Below, piece by piece: positions 34,586 to 43,150 of a stretch of 64,000 bases of DNA (its first letter is position 1; every line of letters starts with the position of its first letter). The stretch is from Corynebacterium sp. p3-SID1145 (GTDB taxonomy: Bacteria > Actinomycetota > Actinomycetes > Mycobacteriales > Mycobacteriaceae), in NCBI GenBank assembly GCA_025144245.1, contig JALXXC010000009.1:53468-117467 (forward strand). The letters run 5' to 3'. The notes beneath the pieces were generated by a model. The model was not told where the DNA came from. It was given only the letters and a program-made list of their open reading frames with translations, and searched no databases. Both the position numbers and the translations under genes were made by a program.

Positions 34586-35320
34586 TTACCGGGGCATGCG
34601 GCGCCAAACGGGGCGCGGGACGCACCGCATCACCCAGGCCAGCAGCTGCAGTGTGCATGGGATCCATACCGTCCGGCTGCCTTTGCCCATCGCCCCCACG
34701 ACAGCGTCGGCAACCACGTCCGGGGTGACGGACAGCGGCGCGGGCTTCATGCCCTCAGTCATGGATCCGATGACGAAACCGGGGCGCGCGGTGATCAGTG
34801 CCACGTCGGTGCCGTGGAGGCGGTCGGCGAGTCCTTGGCAAAAGGCGTCGAGACCAGCCTTGGTGGAGCCGTAGACATAATTCGCCCGCCGTGGGCGCCA
34901 GCCGGCGATGGATGAGAAGGCGAAGATGTGGCCGTGGGACATGACGTCGGCAAGCACTGTGAGCATGCTGACTTGCGCCGCGTAATCGACGACGGCGATG
35001 TACGCGGCGTGCTCTTCGTCGTGTTCGGCGCGGGCCTGGTCGCCGAGGATGCCGAACGCCACGATCGCCGTGGTCACGTTGCCGGCCGCCTCGACGACGG
35101 CGCGGTGCGAGGCTAGGTCGGCCGCGTCGAACTCGACCGTGCGCACGCTCGCCGCGCCCGCCTCACGCATTCGCTTCTCGACGCCTCCCAGTGCCCCCGG
35201 GTTCCTCCCCGCCAGCACGACGTGGCGTCCGGCGCAGATGCGCACCGCCACTTCCCCACCGATGTCGCTGGTGCCGCCGAGCAGCAGGATCGTGCCATCG
35301 TCTTTCGCCGTAGAAATCAT
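34586..35320 (-). CDS. Short-chain dehydrogenase/reductase (DprE2-like)
   Basis: The protein has 244 residues with a Rossmann fold beginning ILLLGGTSDIGGEVAVR (the GGTSDIG variant of TGxxxGIG). A Ser in FSSIAGWR and the YxxxK pair in YVYGSTKAGLDAF form the active site. The GGTSDIG plus ATRANYVYG-like pattern is shared with DprE2, the reductase that finishes decaprenylphosphoryl-arabinose synthesis, but DprE1 is not adjacent, so a paralogue is likely. The C-terminal segment ends with basic and aromatic residues, perhaps membrane-associated. Divergence from the peptidase gene is not seen; both are on the minus strand. Confidence 0.78.
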   Translation of the reverse strand: MISTAKDDGTILLLGGTSDIGGEVAVRICAGRHVVLAGRNPGALGGVEKRMREAGAASVRTVEFDAADLASHRAVVEAAGNVTTAIVAFGILGDQARAEHDEEHAAYIAVVDYAAQVSMLTVLADVMSHGHIFAFSSIAGWRPRRANYVYGSTKAGLDAFCQGLADRLHGTDVALITARPGFVIGSMTEGMKPAPLSVTPDVVADAVVGAMGKGSRTVWIPCTLQLLAWVMRCVPRPVWRRMPR

Positions 35321-35339
35321 GCCGCAAGATTATCGTGCG

Positions 35340-36446
35340 TCACGCGATCGCTGCCGTGTTCAGGCGGCGCGCACCGTCGTCTTCGAGCACGACGATATCT
35401 TCGATCCGCATGCCCCATGCGCCCGGAACGTAGATCCCCGGCTCGATGGAGAAGGTCATCCCCGGTTGCAGCACGGTGTCGTTGCGGGCGATGATGAACG
35501 GCTCCTCGTGCAGTCCGAGCCCGATTCCGTGGCCGAGGCGGTGGCTGAAGTAGGTGCCGTACCCTGCCTCGTTGATGCGTCCGCGCGCTACAGCGTCGAG
35601 GTCGCCCGCAGTCATCCCGGGCCGCGCCGCGGCCACCGCGTCGTCCTGGGCGCGGCGTAAGGTGCCGTAGGCGCGCGTGAAGTCGTCGGTGGCTGTCTCC
35701 ACGCCCCCGACAACGTAGGTGCGTGTGCAGTCCGAGTGGTAACCGGCGCCGACCGTACCGCCCAGATCCACGACCACGGGATCTCCGTCTTCCAGCACGC
35801 GATCGGAATAGTCGTGGTGCGGGTCCGCGCCGTTCGGTCCTGAGCCAACGATGATGAAGTCGACCCGGGAGTGCTCCCGGCGGATAAGAGCGTTGAGCTC
35901 TTGCGCGATCTCACGCTCCGTGCGGCCAGGGCGCAGCAGCTCCGGTACGGCGGCGTGGACACGGTCGATGGCAGCCGCGGCGAAAGCGAGCTGCTCGACT
36001 TCTTCGGGGCCTTTGATCATGAATGCGTCGGCGAGCAGATCAGTGGCGAGGTGGAGCTCCCCGCACGCGTCCTGCAGCCGCAGCACATGGTCGGCGGTCA
36101 GCGATGTCCCCACCGCCACCGTGCCGCCGCCGCAGGCGCGTTCCACGAGGGCATAAGGGTTCTCGCCGTCGCGCCACGTGACCAGTTGGATCCCGCGCAG
36201 TTTACCGACGCCGCGCAGCGCCGCCGCGTCGGTGGCCGGGGCGAACAGGCGCGCGTCCCCCTTCGGTGGGACGACCAGCGCGGTCAGCCGCTCGTGGGAG
36301 GCCGTCCATGACCCGGTCAGGTACGCCAACTCCGGACCGGCGCCGATCACGGCGGCACCGAGACCTTTAGCACGGATGTGACGCTGCACCCGCGACAACC
36401 GGGCGGCGTAGACATCTTGAGGAAATGTCTGGGGAAGATCAGTCAT
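35340..36446 (-). CDS. M24-family Xaa-Pro aminopeptidase/dipeptidase
   Basis: The protein has 368 residues. The N-terminal creatinase-like domain is about 1-130 and the pita-bread domain is about 140-365. All five metal ligands are visible: Asp in VVDLGGTV, Asp in SDCTRTY, His in GHGIGLGLHEEP, Glu in SIEPGIY and Glu in RIEDIVV. It likely removes an N-terminal residue before proline or cleaves X-Pro dipeptides in the cytoplasm. A copy of it occurs at the same position relative to helY in relatives. Confidence 0.9.
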   Translation of the reverse strand: MTDLPQTFPQDVYAARLSRVQRHIRAKGLGAAVIGAGPELAYLTGSWTASHERLTALVVPPKGDARLFAPATDAAALRGVGKLRGIQLVTWRDGENPYALVERACGGGTVAVGTSLTADHVLRLQDACGELHLATDLLADAFMIKGPEEVEQLAFAAAAIDRVHAAVPELLRPGRTEREIAQELNALIRREHSRVDFIIVGSGPNGADPHHDYSDRVLEDGDPVVVDLGGTVGAGYHSDCTRTYVVGGVETATDDFTRAYGTLRRAQDDAVAAARPGMTAGDLDAVARGRINEAGYGTYFSHRLGHGIGLGLHEEPFIIARNDTVLQPGMTFSIEPGIYVPGAWGMRIEDIVVLEDDGARRLNTAAIA

Positions 36447-36483
36447 GGCCTCATGCTAGAACTTCTCCCCTACGATCGGGTTC

Positions 36484-37053
36484 ATGTTCCCAGACGCGCT
36501 CGTCCGCCTTAGCTCCGGCAGCGCCTACTGCAGCGGCGCTCTCCTCGCGCCGGACACGGTGCTAACCTGCAACCACTTCTTCCGCAACCACCCTGACGGG
36601 GTGACGGTGCGCCAAGGGACGAAGATCCGCACGATCCGCACGGTCGCACCCGTCGCCGGGACCGACATTGCTGTGGTGCGCATCCGGCCGTTCAGGCACC
36701 TCGAAGGTGCAGATTTCCCTGAACTCGGAGAGACGCCCAGCGTGGGCGATCCGACGGTCACGCTCGGGTACGGCGGACGCGCCAAGCGGCTGCAATCGCG
36801 CGACGGATTTTGGGTGATGTCCCTGCCCGTGGCGGTCTCCCGCACGGGCTCGCTCGTTCGCCCCGCTGGAATCGTGTTCAACCGCACTCCGGCGCTCAAG
36901 GGAGACTCAGGCGGTCCGGTCCTCGCCGGCGGCAAGGTGGCGGGGGTCCAGTCGCTCATTGTCGACCCGTTCGGCCTCAATTCGCACTTCGCGGTGGTCA
37001 ATCTCCTGCCGGAGGCGCTCCGCCGCGAACTGGCGGACGGGCTCCGGACCTAG
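36484..37053 (+). CDS. Trypsin-like serine protease without signal peptide
   Basis: The protein has 189 residues, small for a chymotrypsin-fold protease. His in VLTCNHFF, Asp in GTDIAVVRI and Ser in KGDSGGPVL make a complete triad. The sequence starts at the protease domain (MFPDALVRLSSGSAYCSGA) with no signal or membrane segment, so it may be cytoplasmic. A disulfide between YCS and TCN cysteines is possible only outside. The family is otherwise exported, which makes the location unclear. Divergent from the M24 peptidase (37 bp apart). Confidence 0.8.
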   Translation: MFPDALVRLSSGSAYCSGALLAPDTVLTCNHFFRNHPDGVTVRQGTKIRTIRTVAPVAGTDIAVVRIRPFRHLEGADFPELGETPSVGDPTVTLGYGGRAKRLQSRDGFWVMSLPVAVSRTGSLVRPAGIVFNRTPALKGDSGGPVLAGGKVAGVQSLIVDPFGLNSHFAVVNLLPEALRRELADGLRT

Positions 37054-39833
37054 TTGCCGATAGCCACCACGCCTCGGCGGATAGCCTCCACCGCACGGCG
37101 GGCGTTGTGCTTGATGTCGTCGGAGTAGCCGGTCTGCACGATCTGCTCGAGCAGGTCGATGACTTGGCGGCACGAGCGGACGAAATCACCGGGGGTCAGC
37201 TCCGCGCCGGACTCGGCGGCCGCGGCGAGAGCGTAGCCCAAGGGCGCTCCGGCGGCCCACTGGTGCAGCGAAAGCGCGAATCCGGGATCCGGCATCGCCG
37301 TCGGCGGAAGACGGTGGCGCTGCTCGTCGCTGGCCAGCTCACTGTAAATGCGCTGGGTATCGTTCATTGCGTCGGCCATGCGGTCGGTGGCGGCTTCCGG
37401 ATACCCGCCGGTCGCCTTGCGGTTCTCGAAGACGCACATGGATGCCACACCGGCGAGCTCCGCCGGGTCGAGCTCGTCCCAGATTCCGCGCTTCAAACAC
37501 TGCGCGACGAGCAAGTCGGACACATTGTGGATGCGGGCGAGACGTTCGCCTTCTTCGGTGACGGTGGGTTCGCCGTCGACAAGCTCGACGTAGTCCATCT
37601 CAGTCAGTAGCCCGATGATGCGCTCGAACATCCGGCCCAGCGTGTCAGTCTGCGTGTCGACGCTGGCCTGCGCACGCCCGAGCGCGCGTTCCTCCCGCAC
37701 GAGGTCCTCGCCGAGGCGGGCGAGCCGTTCGCGTTCCGCCGGGGGCCAGGAGTGGACGGGGTGGGCGCGGATGGCGTCGCGAAGTTGCAGCACGCTTTTC
37801 GACGTCCGCGTCCTCGCCTTTTCCTTCAAGTTCTTCGGCGCGCGGAACTGTCCGCGGCTGAGCTGCTGCACAACTCGGCGCGTGTGCCGGCGCGGCTTGT
37901 GCGAGACATCCCGCGGGACCTTGATCCGGCCAACGACGACGGGAACGTTGCCGAAGGAGGCGGCGTCGATACGCCCCGACCAGCCGCGTTCTGTGGTGAT
38001 CCACGGCCTCGGGTCGTCCTTACGGCCGGCAGGCGCCACCACAGCGGCGAGCTCCGGGCGGCGCTTCGACGGCAACGCAATGACTTCGCCCACCTGCAGG
38101 CGGCCGAGCACCTTCTGGATCTCCTTGTGGCGCTCCTCAATGGAGTTCTTCTTCGCCTTCTTCTCCTCGTCGGCAAGGTCGCGGCGAAGACGGGTGTAGT
38201 CGACGAGTTGCTCGGCGATGTCGGCGTTTGTGCCACTGTCTGTGGCACCGTCAGTGTCAACGTTCATGTCCCCGAAACCGAGTTCCGTCACCGCGGCATC
38301 CAGCTCGGCGCGCAGCTTGTCGACGCTCGCCTTCTGCCTCTCGATCTTCCTCACCTCCCCGACGACGCTGCGGTCGGTCTGGAACTGGGCGAAGGACTTC
38401 TCGATGAGGCGGATCGAGTCCTCGAAGCCGTTCATCTGCAGCATGTTGATCGCCATGTTGTACCCGGGGGTGAACAGGGAGATCAACGGGTACGTGCGGG
38501 TGGAGGCGAGACCGGCGACCTGGCGCGGATCCATCGCCGGCGCCCACTGCACGACGGCGTTGCCGATCGAGTCGATGCCACGGCGCCCCGCACGGCCGGT
38601 GAGCTGCGTGTACTGGCCGGGAGTGAGATCGACGTGCGCGTCACCGTTGAACTTGACCATCTTCTCCAGCACGACGGTGCGCGCCGGCATGTTGATGCCC
38701 AGCGCCAGTGTCTCTGTGGCGAAGACGACACGCACGAGTCCCTCCACAAAGAGCTGCTCGACGATGTGCTTGAACGCCGGCAGCATGCCCGCATGGTGTG
38801 CCGCGAAGCCGCGGGACCACGCGGTGCGCAGTTGGCGGTAGTTGAGCACTTCGAGGTCTTCCTCCGGAATGCCCTCCACACCCGCATCGGCGATCTCTTT
38901 GATGCGTTCGGCTTCGTCGCGGGTGGTCAGTTCTTTGCGCGAGCGAAGGCACTGGAACAGTGCACCGTCGCAGCCCGCGCGCGAAAAGATGAAGACGATC
39001 GCCGGCAGCATGTCGCGGCCCCTCAGAGCTTCCACCACTTCCGGTCGCCCGACGGGACGCACGCGGTCCTGGGGGCGGCGCTCGCCGCTGCGGCGTCCGC
39101 CTGTGCGGGAACGAAAACCGCGGCCCTCCTCGAAATCGCGGCGTCCCTCATCGGCACCGGATTCGAGGCGCTCGATGGTGCGCTCCAAGTCGCGGTTGAC
39201 CCGGTCGGTGCCGGGCTCGAACAGTGGCATGATTGTGCGCTGCACCATCATGAACTGGTTCAGCGGGACCGGACGCTTCTCGGAGACGATGACATCGGTG
39301 TCGCCGCGGACCTCGTCGAGCCATTCGCCGAACTCCTCGGAGTTGGACACCGTGGCCGACAGGCCGATGATGCGCGCCGACTCGTCCAGATTCAGGATGA
39401 TTTCCTCCCACACCGCACCGCGGTCGCGGTCCGCGAGGTAGTGGATCTCGTCCATCACGACGTGCGACAACCGGTCGAGGGCCGGCGACTCCGCGTAGAT
39501 CATGTTGCGCAGGACCTCGGTGGTCATGACCACGATCTCGGCGTTGCCGTTGATACTGGTGTCACCGGTGAGCAGCCCCACAGCGTCCTCGCCGTGCTCG
39601 TCGACGAGGTCGTGGTACTTCTGGTTGCTCAACGCCTTGATTGGCGTGGTGTAGAAGCATTTCGTACCGCGCGACAGGGCGAGCGACACGGCGAATTCCC
39701 CGACGACGGTCTTGCCGGATCCTGTGGGTGCGCAGACAAGCACGCCCCGGTCAGCCTCGACGGCCTCGCACGCTTCGATCTGGAAATCGTCGAGCGGGAA
39801 AGGTTTGCGCGCGCGGAACTCATCGAGGTGCAT
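37050..39833 (-). CDS. helY: Ski2-like DEAD/DEVH RNA helicase HelY
   Basis: The protein has 927 residues. Motor motifs: Walker A APTGSGKTVV, VMDEIHYLADRDRG (DEIH box), SATVSN, TLALGINMPA and QLTGRAGRRG. The helicase core is followed by the Ski2-type C-terminal arch/helical region. It unwinds RNA or RNA-DNA in the M. tuberculosis orthologue, where it is next to tatC (Rv2092c-Rv2093c). Start ATG 39833 is used; a GTG nine bases upstream is in frame. It overlaps the convergent protease gene by 4 bp at the stops. Confidence 0.93.
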   Translation of the reverse strand: MHLDEFRARKPFPLDDFQIEACEAVEADRGVLVCAPTGSGKTVVGEFAVSLALSRGTKCFYTTPIKALSNQKYHDLVDEHGEDAVGLLTGDTSINGNAEIVVMTTEVLRNMIYAESPALDRLSHVVMDEIHYLADRDRGAVWEEIILNLDESARIIGLSATVSNSEEFGEWLDEVRGDTDVIVSEKRPVPLNQFMMVQRTIMPLFEPGTDRVNRDLERTIERLESGADEGRRDFEEGRGFRSRTGGRRSGERRPQDRVRPVGRPEVVEALRGRDMLPAIVFIFSRAGCDGALFQCLRSRKELTTRDEAERIKEIADAGVEGIPEEDLEVLNYRQLRTAWSRGFAAHHAGMLPAFKHIVEQLFVEGLVRVVFATETLALGINMPARTVVLEKMVKFNGDAHVDLTPGQYTQLTGRAGRRGIDSIGNAVVQWAPAMDPRQVAGLASTRTYPLISLFTPGYNMAINMLQMNGFEDSIRLIEKSFAQFQTDRSVVGEVRKIERQKASVDKLRAELDAAVTELGFGDMNVDTDGATDSGTNADIAEQLVDYTRLRRDLADEEKKAKKNSIEERHKEIQKVLGRLQVGEVIALPSKRRPELAAVVAPAGRKDDPRPWITTERGWSGRIDAASFGNVPVVVGRIKVPRDVSHKPRRHTRRVVQQLSRGQFRAPKNLKEKARTRTSKSVLQLRDAIRAHPVHSWPPAERERLARLGEDLVREERALGRAQASVDTQTDTLGRMFERIIGLLTEMDYVELVDGEPTVTEEGERLARIHNVSDLLVAQCLKRGIWDELDPAELAGVASMCVFENRKATGGYPEAATDRMADAMNDTQRIYSELASDEQRHRLPPTAMPDPGFALSLHQWAAGAPLGYALAAAAESGAELTPGDFVRSCRQVIDLLEQIVQTGYSDDIKHNARRAVEAIRRGVVAIGN

Positions 39834-39855
39834 GCCCACCACCCTAACTTAAGCG

Positions 39856-40893
39856 TCAGAGCACGTCGTCGAAGTAGTTCGGGGCATCAGCACGCCCGCT
39901 TATCGACGCATCCCCCACACCGGTTCCACTTTCCACACCGGTGGGGTTCCCGATCGACGCGGGAGGGGCAATTCTGCTCGCGGTGCCCAGGTCCGAGGCG
40001 GCGCCGATCGGGGCGGGGGCGTCGATGGGGCCGGAGGCTTGGTCGTCGTCAAGCGACGCCCATTCGCTGGTGCGCTTTCCTGCGCGCTTGTCGTGGATCC
40101 GGCAGAACTGGAACGCGAGCTCCACCAAAAGGGTCAGCGACAACGCGAGCACGATCATCGAGAACGGGTCCTGACCCGGAGTGATCACGGCGGCAAAGAT
40201 GAACAGCGCCACAATAATGATCCTGCGCTTGTCCTTCACCTGGTCGTAGCGCAGCAACCCCGCCAGGTTGAGCATGATGATCACCAGCGGGACCTCGAAA
40301 CTGACGCCGAAGATCACGATGAGCGCCAAAACGAAGCTGTAGTACTGCTGACCCGACAACGCCGCGATCTGGTACTCCTGGCCGATGGACATCAGGATGT
40401 ACAGGCCCTGGTCGACGATGAAATATGCGATCACTGCTCCGGCCACGAACAGTGTGACAGCCGCGCTGACGAAGCTGAGCGTCCACCGCCGCTCGTTCTT
40501 GTGCAAGCCCGGCGTGATGAACGCCCAAATCTGGTACAGCCACACAGGCGAAGAAAACACCAGACCTGCGAGGAAACCGACCTTAATGCGCAGCATGAAC
40601 ATCTCGAACGGGGTCGTCGCGATAAGACGGCACGACCCGTCAGAGGTCAAGTCAGCGCGGAGTTCCGCGGGAAGCGAACAGTACGGGCGACGGATGATCT
40701 CGCCGAGCGGCATAACGGGGCCAGGCGCCCACTGATACCACATGAAGCCGATGATGGTGCCGGCCAAAATCGACAGCAACGAAATGATCACACGCCGCCG
40801 GAGCTCCTGGAGATGCTCCGTGAGGGACATGATGCCCTCCGAGTCGCGCTTCCCCCGCAGCTTCGGCCGCTTGGTTGAAACTGGTTGTCCCAC
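39856..40893 (-). CDS. tatC: Sec-independent translocase TatC
   Basis: The protein has 345 residues. Six membrane helices are readable, with the family motif LTEHLQELRRR at the N-terminus and the conserved FSSPVWLYQIWAFI after it. After the last helix a hydrophilic, Ser/Gly/Pro/Asp-rich tail of about 80 residues follows, longer than in E. coli TatC. TatC is the receptor for twin-arginine signals. The GTG start at 40893 follows tatA by 9 bp. tatB is not in this window. Confidence 0.95.
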   Translation of the reverse strand: MGQPVSTKRPKLRGKRDSEGIMSLTEHLQELRRRVIISLLSILAGTIIGFMWYQWAPGPVMPLGEIIRRPYCSLPAELRADLTSDGSCRLIATTPFEMFMLRIKVGFLAGLVFSSPVWLYQIWAFITPGLHKNERRWTLSFVSAAVTLFVAGAVIAYFIVDQGLYILMSIGQEYQIAALSGQQYYSFVLALIVIFGVSFEVPLVIIMLNLAGLLRYDQVKDKRRIIIVALFIFAAVITPGQDPFSMIVLALSLTLLVELAFQFCRIHDKRAGKRTSEWASLDDDQASGPIDAPAPIGAASDLGTASRIAPPASIGNPTGVESGTGVGDASISGRADAPNYFDDVL

Positions 40894-40902
40894 GGGGTGC
40901 GG

Positions 40903-41193
40903 CTAGGCGTTCGGGTTCGTGCCCGGCTGGTTCGGCTGCTGGTTCTGCGGCTGGTTCCAGAAACCCTGCTCGACACTCTGCTGAGCCTGGTTCGCCGGCC
41001 CCTGGGTGATCTCGCGCTGCGGGGCGTCGGCCGAAGCCTGCTGCTTGCCGTCGTTCTGCATCTCGTTGACCTCGGACTTGAAGATGCGGGCCGAACGGCC
41101 CACGGACCGCGCCAGCTCCGGCAGCTTCGAAGCGCCGAACAGGAGCAGAATGACCAGCAAGACGAGGAGGATTTCCCATGGTCCGACAGACAT
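40903..41193 (-). CDS. tatA: Sec-independent translocase TatA
   Basis: The protein has 96 residues. One N-terminal membrane helix (WEILLVLLVILLLFGASKLPEL) is followed by the amphipathic helix (RSVGRSARIFKSEVNEM) and an Asn/Gln/Pro-rich tail. This is the standard TatA layout. TatA forms the protein-conducting pore with TatC, encoded immediately downstream. Confidence 0.95.
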   Translation of the reverse strand: MSVGPWEILLVLLVILLLFGASKLPELARSVGRSARIFKSEVNEMQNDGKQQASADAPQREITQGPANQAQQSVEQGFWNQPQNQQPNQPGTNPNA

Positions 41194-41244
41194 TGGACGT
41201 CCTTTCAGAAGTGTGTGGAAGCTCTGATGAGCTTACAGCGTCAT

Positions 41245-42204
41245 TCAAGCATAACGCCCGAGGCCCGCGGAACCACGAGCGGCAATCTCGGCGGCGATGT
41301 GCGGGGGTGAGAGCACCTTCACGCGGTCGGCTTGGCTGAGGCAGAAACGGATCAGCCAATCGTCGCTGCCGTACGGCATAGTCGCGTGCACCCAGCCGTC
41401 GCCCTCTTCCCTGTCTTCCCCGTCTTTCCCGTCGGCAAGGTCGATCTGCCAATAGTCGGCGAGCCAGGTCGCCTCGGTGGCGATGCTCAGTTCCGCGATA
41501 TTGGCCTGGCGGAAACCGAAGGGGTCATCGGCGTTATAGGTGACGTGGGGTGAGGGGGTCGAGGGGGCGTCAAGAAGCGATGCCTCGCTGATCCTATCCA
41601 GGCGGAACGTCTTGGGCGCGCCGTCCTCGAACGCGGACAGGTAGGTGTTGCCGTCGCGGTGAAACAATCCCATCGGCGCCACCGTGCGCGTGCGGACCGT
41701 GTCCGATGTCGCTGAGTAGTAAGTCAGCTCGAGCATGCGGCGCTGCTTGAGGGCCTGCGAAACGATCTCCGCCGAACCCGCCGGCTGCGGCTGCTCCGAA
41801 TCGGGCACTCCCACCGACCGCATCACGTCGCGGAGCTTCTGGGCCGCGGAGGTCACGGCGTGCTGGTCGACGAGCCCCGGCATGGTCTCCAGCGATTCGA
41901 GGGTGAGCAGCAAGGCATTCGCCTCTGTCGGCGTGAGGCGCAACGGGGTGTTCAGGCCCTGGTCGTCGATCACGGTGACGCCAGTCCACTCGGCGGCGAG
42001 GTCGATGAGTTCCCCGGGTCCGCTGCCCACCCCCGACAATTGCAGCCGACGCAGATCCTCCATCACCTCAGCCGGCGAGTGCCCGAGGTCGCGGGCGATC
42101 TCCATCGGCGTTGAATGCGGGTGCTGGTGCAGGTACGGGATCAGATTCAAAGCGCGCACGAGGGCGGAAAGCTTCTCCGGGCTGTCTTTACGCGCGTCAA
42201 CCAT
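41245..42204 (-). CDS. pafC: WYL-domain regulator PafC
   Basis: The protein has 319 residues. A winged helix-turn-helix at the N-terminus (STPMEIARDLGHSPAEV) is followed by the WYL domain, with VAPMGLFHRDGNTYLSAF as the central beta-strand block, and a C-terminal WCX region. PafB and PafC form a heteromeric activator of DNA-damage genes in mycobacteria and are always next to pafA. ATG 42204 overlaps the pafB stop by 8 bp with GAAGGAGG ideally placed, so the two are translationally coupled. Confidence 0.9.
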   Translation of the reverse strand: MVDARKDSPEKLSALVRALNLIPYLHQHPHSTPMEIARDLGHSPAEVMEDLRRLQLSGVGSGPGELIDLAAEWTGVTVIDDQGLNTPLRLTPTEANALLLTLESLETMPGLVDQHAVTSAAQKLRDVMRSVGVPDSEQPQPAGSAEIVSQALKQRRMLELTYYSATSDTVRTRTVAPMGLFHRDGNTYLSAFEDGAPKTFRLDRISEASLLDAPSTPSPHVTYNADDPFGFRQANIAELSIATEATWLADYWQIDLADGKDGEDREEGDGWVHATMPYGSDDWLIRFCLSQADRVKVLSPPHIAAEIAARGSAGLGRYA

Positions 42205-43150
42205 GGCTGGCCTCCTTCTCTCCTGCCCCGCTTCCCGACGCGGCGCGCAGCAAAGCGGCCACATCCTCCCGGACATCGGCTGGTTCCTGCACCACGGCGT
42301 GAGGGGCGAAACTAGCGGCCGTGCGCACGAGCCAATCGCGTTCGACGCCGCTCAGGGTCACTGTGGTGCCGTCGTCACGCACAGTGCCTGCCGCCACGAG
42401 TTCGTGCGCAGTGCCCGGGTCGACGGTGACAACCGCGTCGACGACGGGCCCGCGCAAGGAATCCTCGACGACCTGCTGCAGCGGGCGGTCGGGATGGTGG
42501 AAATCATGGGCCTTGACCTTGCGCACATTGCTCACGCGGACAGCGCGGAAACTGCGCTCGGCGGCGCGCTCGACGTCGTAACCGACCACGTAAGCGCGGT
42601 TGTTCAGGGCGATGATCCCCCACGGGTCCATGGTGCGGGTCTGCGGCTCCGCTGTCGGCGAAGGACGGTATGTGAAGCTCATGCGCGTGTTCGAGCGCAC
42701 GCAGGCGGTGACGCCCGTGACGGTTTCGGCGTCGAGGCGCGAAATATCGTTGTCCAGCGCCGCGATCGGCGGAGCGTCGAAGGTGCGGGTGGCGCCGCCC
42801 GCGGCGATCTTCGTCCACCCGGACCGTGCGAATGCGCCCAGGCTGCCCGCCGTGCCCAGGTCCCCTGCGAGCCCCAGCACGAAAGCTTCCTCGTCTGTGA
42901 ATGAGATCGGCGGAAGCTCGTAGACATCCTTGTCCACCCAGATCAGACCGTTCTCCATGCGCGCCGGGACGCCCGCCCGGCGCAGGGAGCGCACGTCGCG
43001 GCTCAGGATGCGCGACAAGGCGATGTCGGTGCGGTCGCGGTAGCCATCGACGTGAGTGCGTACCCATTCGTATTCGCGCGGTTTCGACGACCCGAGCAGG
43101 GCGAAGGTGAGGTTCGTCAATCTCTCCACAACGCCTGTCTGCTCAGCCAC
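42197..43150 (-). CDS. pafB: WYL-domain regulator PafB
   Basis: The protein has 317 residues with an N-terminal winged helix (ERLTNLTFALL, SRDVRSLRRAGVPA) and a WYL domain (TRTMDPWGIIALNNRAYVVGY). It pairs with PafC as a DNA-damage-responsive transcription activator. GTG 43150 overlaps the pafA stop by 8 bp, with GGAGGG as ribosome binding site. Confidence 0.9.
   Translation of the reverse strand: MAEQTGVVERLTNLTFALLGSSKPREYEWVRTHVDGYRDRTDIALSRILSRDVRSLRRAGVPARMENGLIWVDKDVYELPPISFTDEEAFVLGLAGDLGTAGSLGAFARSGWTKIAAGGATRTFDAPPIAALDNDISRLDAETVTGVTACVRSNTRMSFTYRPSPTAEPQTRTMDPWGIIALNNRAYVVGYDVERAAERSFRAVRVSNVRKVKAHDFHHPDRPLQQVVEDSLRGPVVDAVVTVDPGTAHELVAAGTVRDDGTTVTLSGVERDWLVRTAASFAPHAVVQEPADVREDVAALLRAASGSGAGEKEASHG

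Noticed and set aside
37752-40184. An 810-residue open frame on the plus strand over helY and tatC
   Set aside because: It is antisense to helY and tatC, has Arg/His/Gly-rich composition with no family signature, and has no ribosome binding site. High GC in third codon positions explains it.
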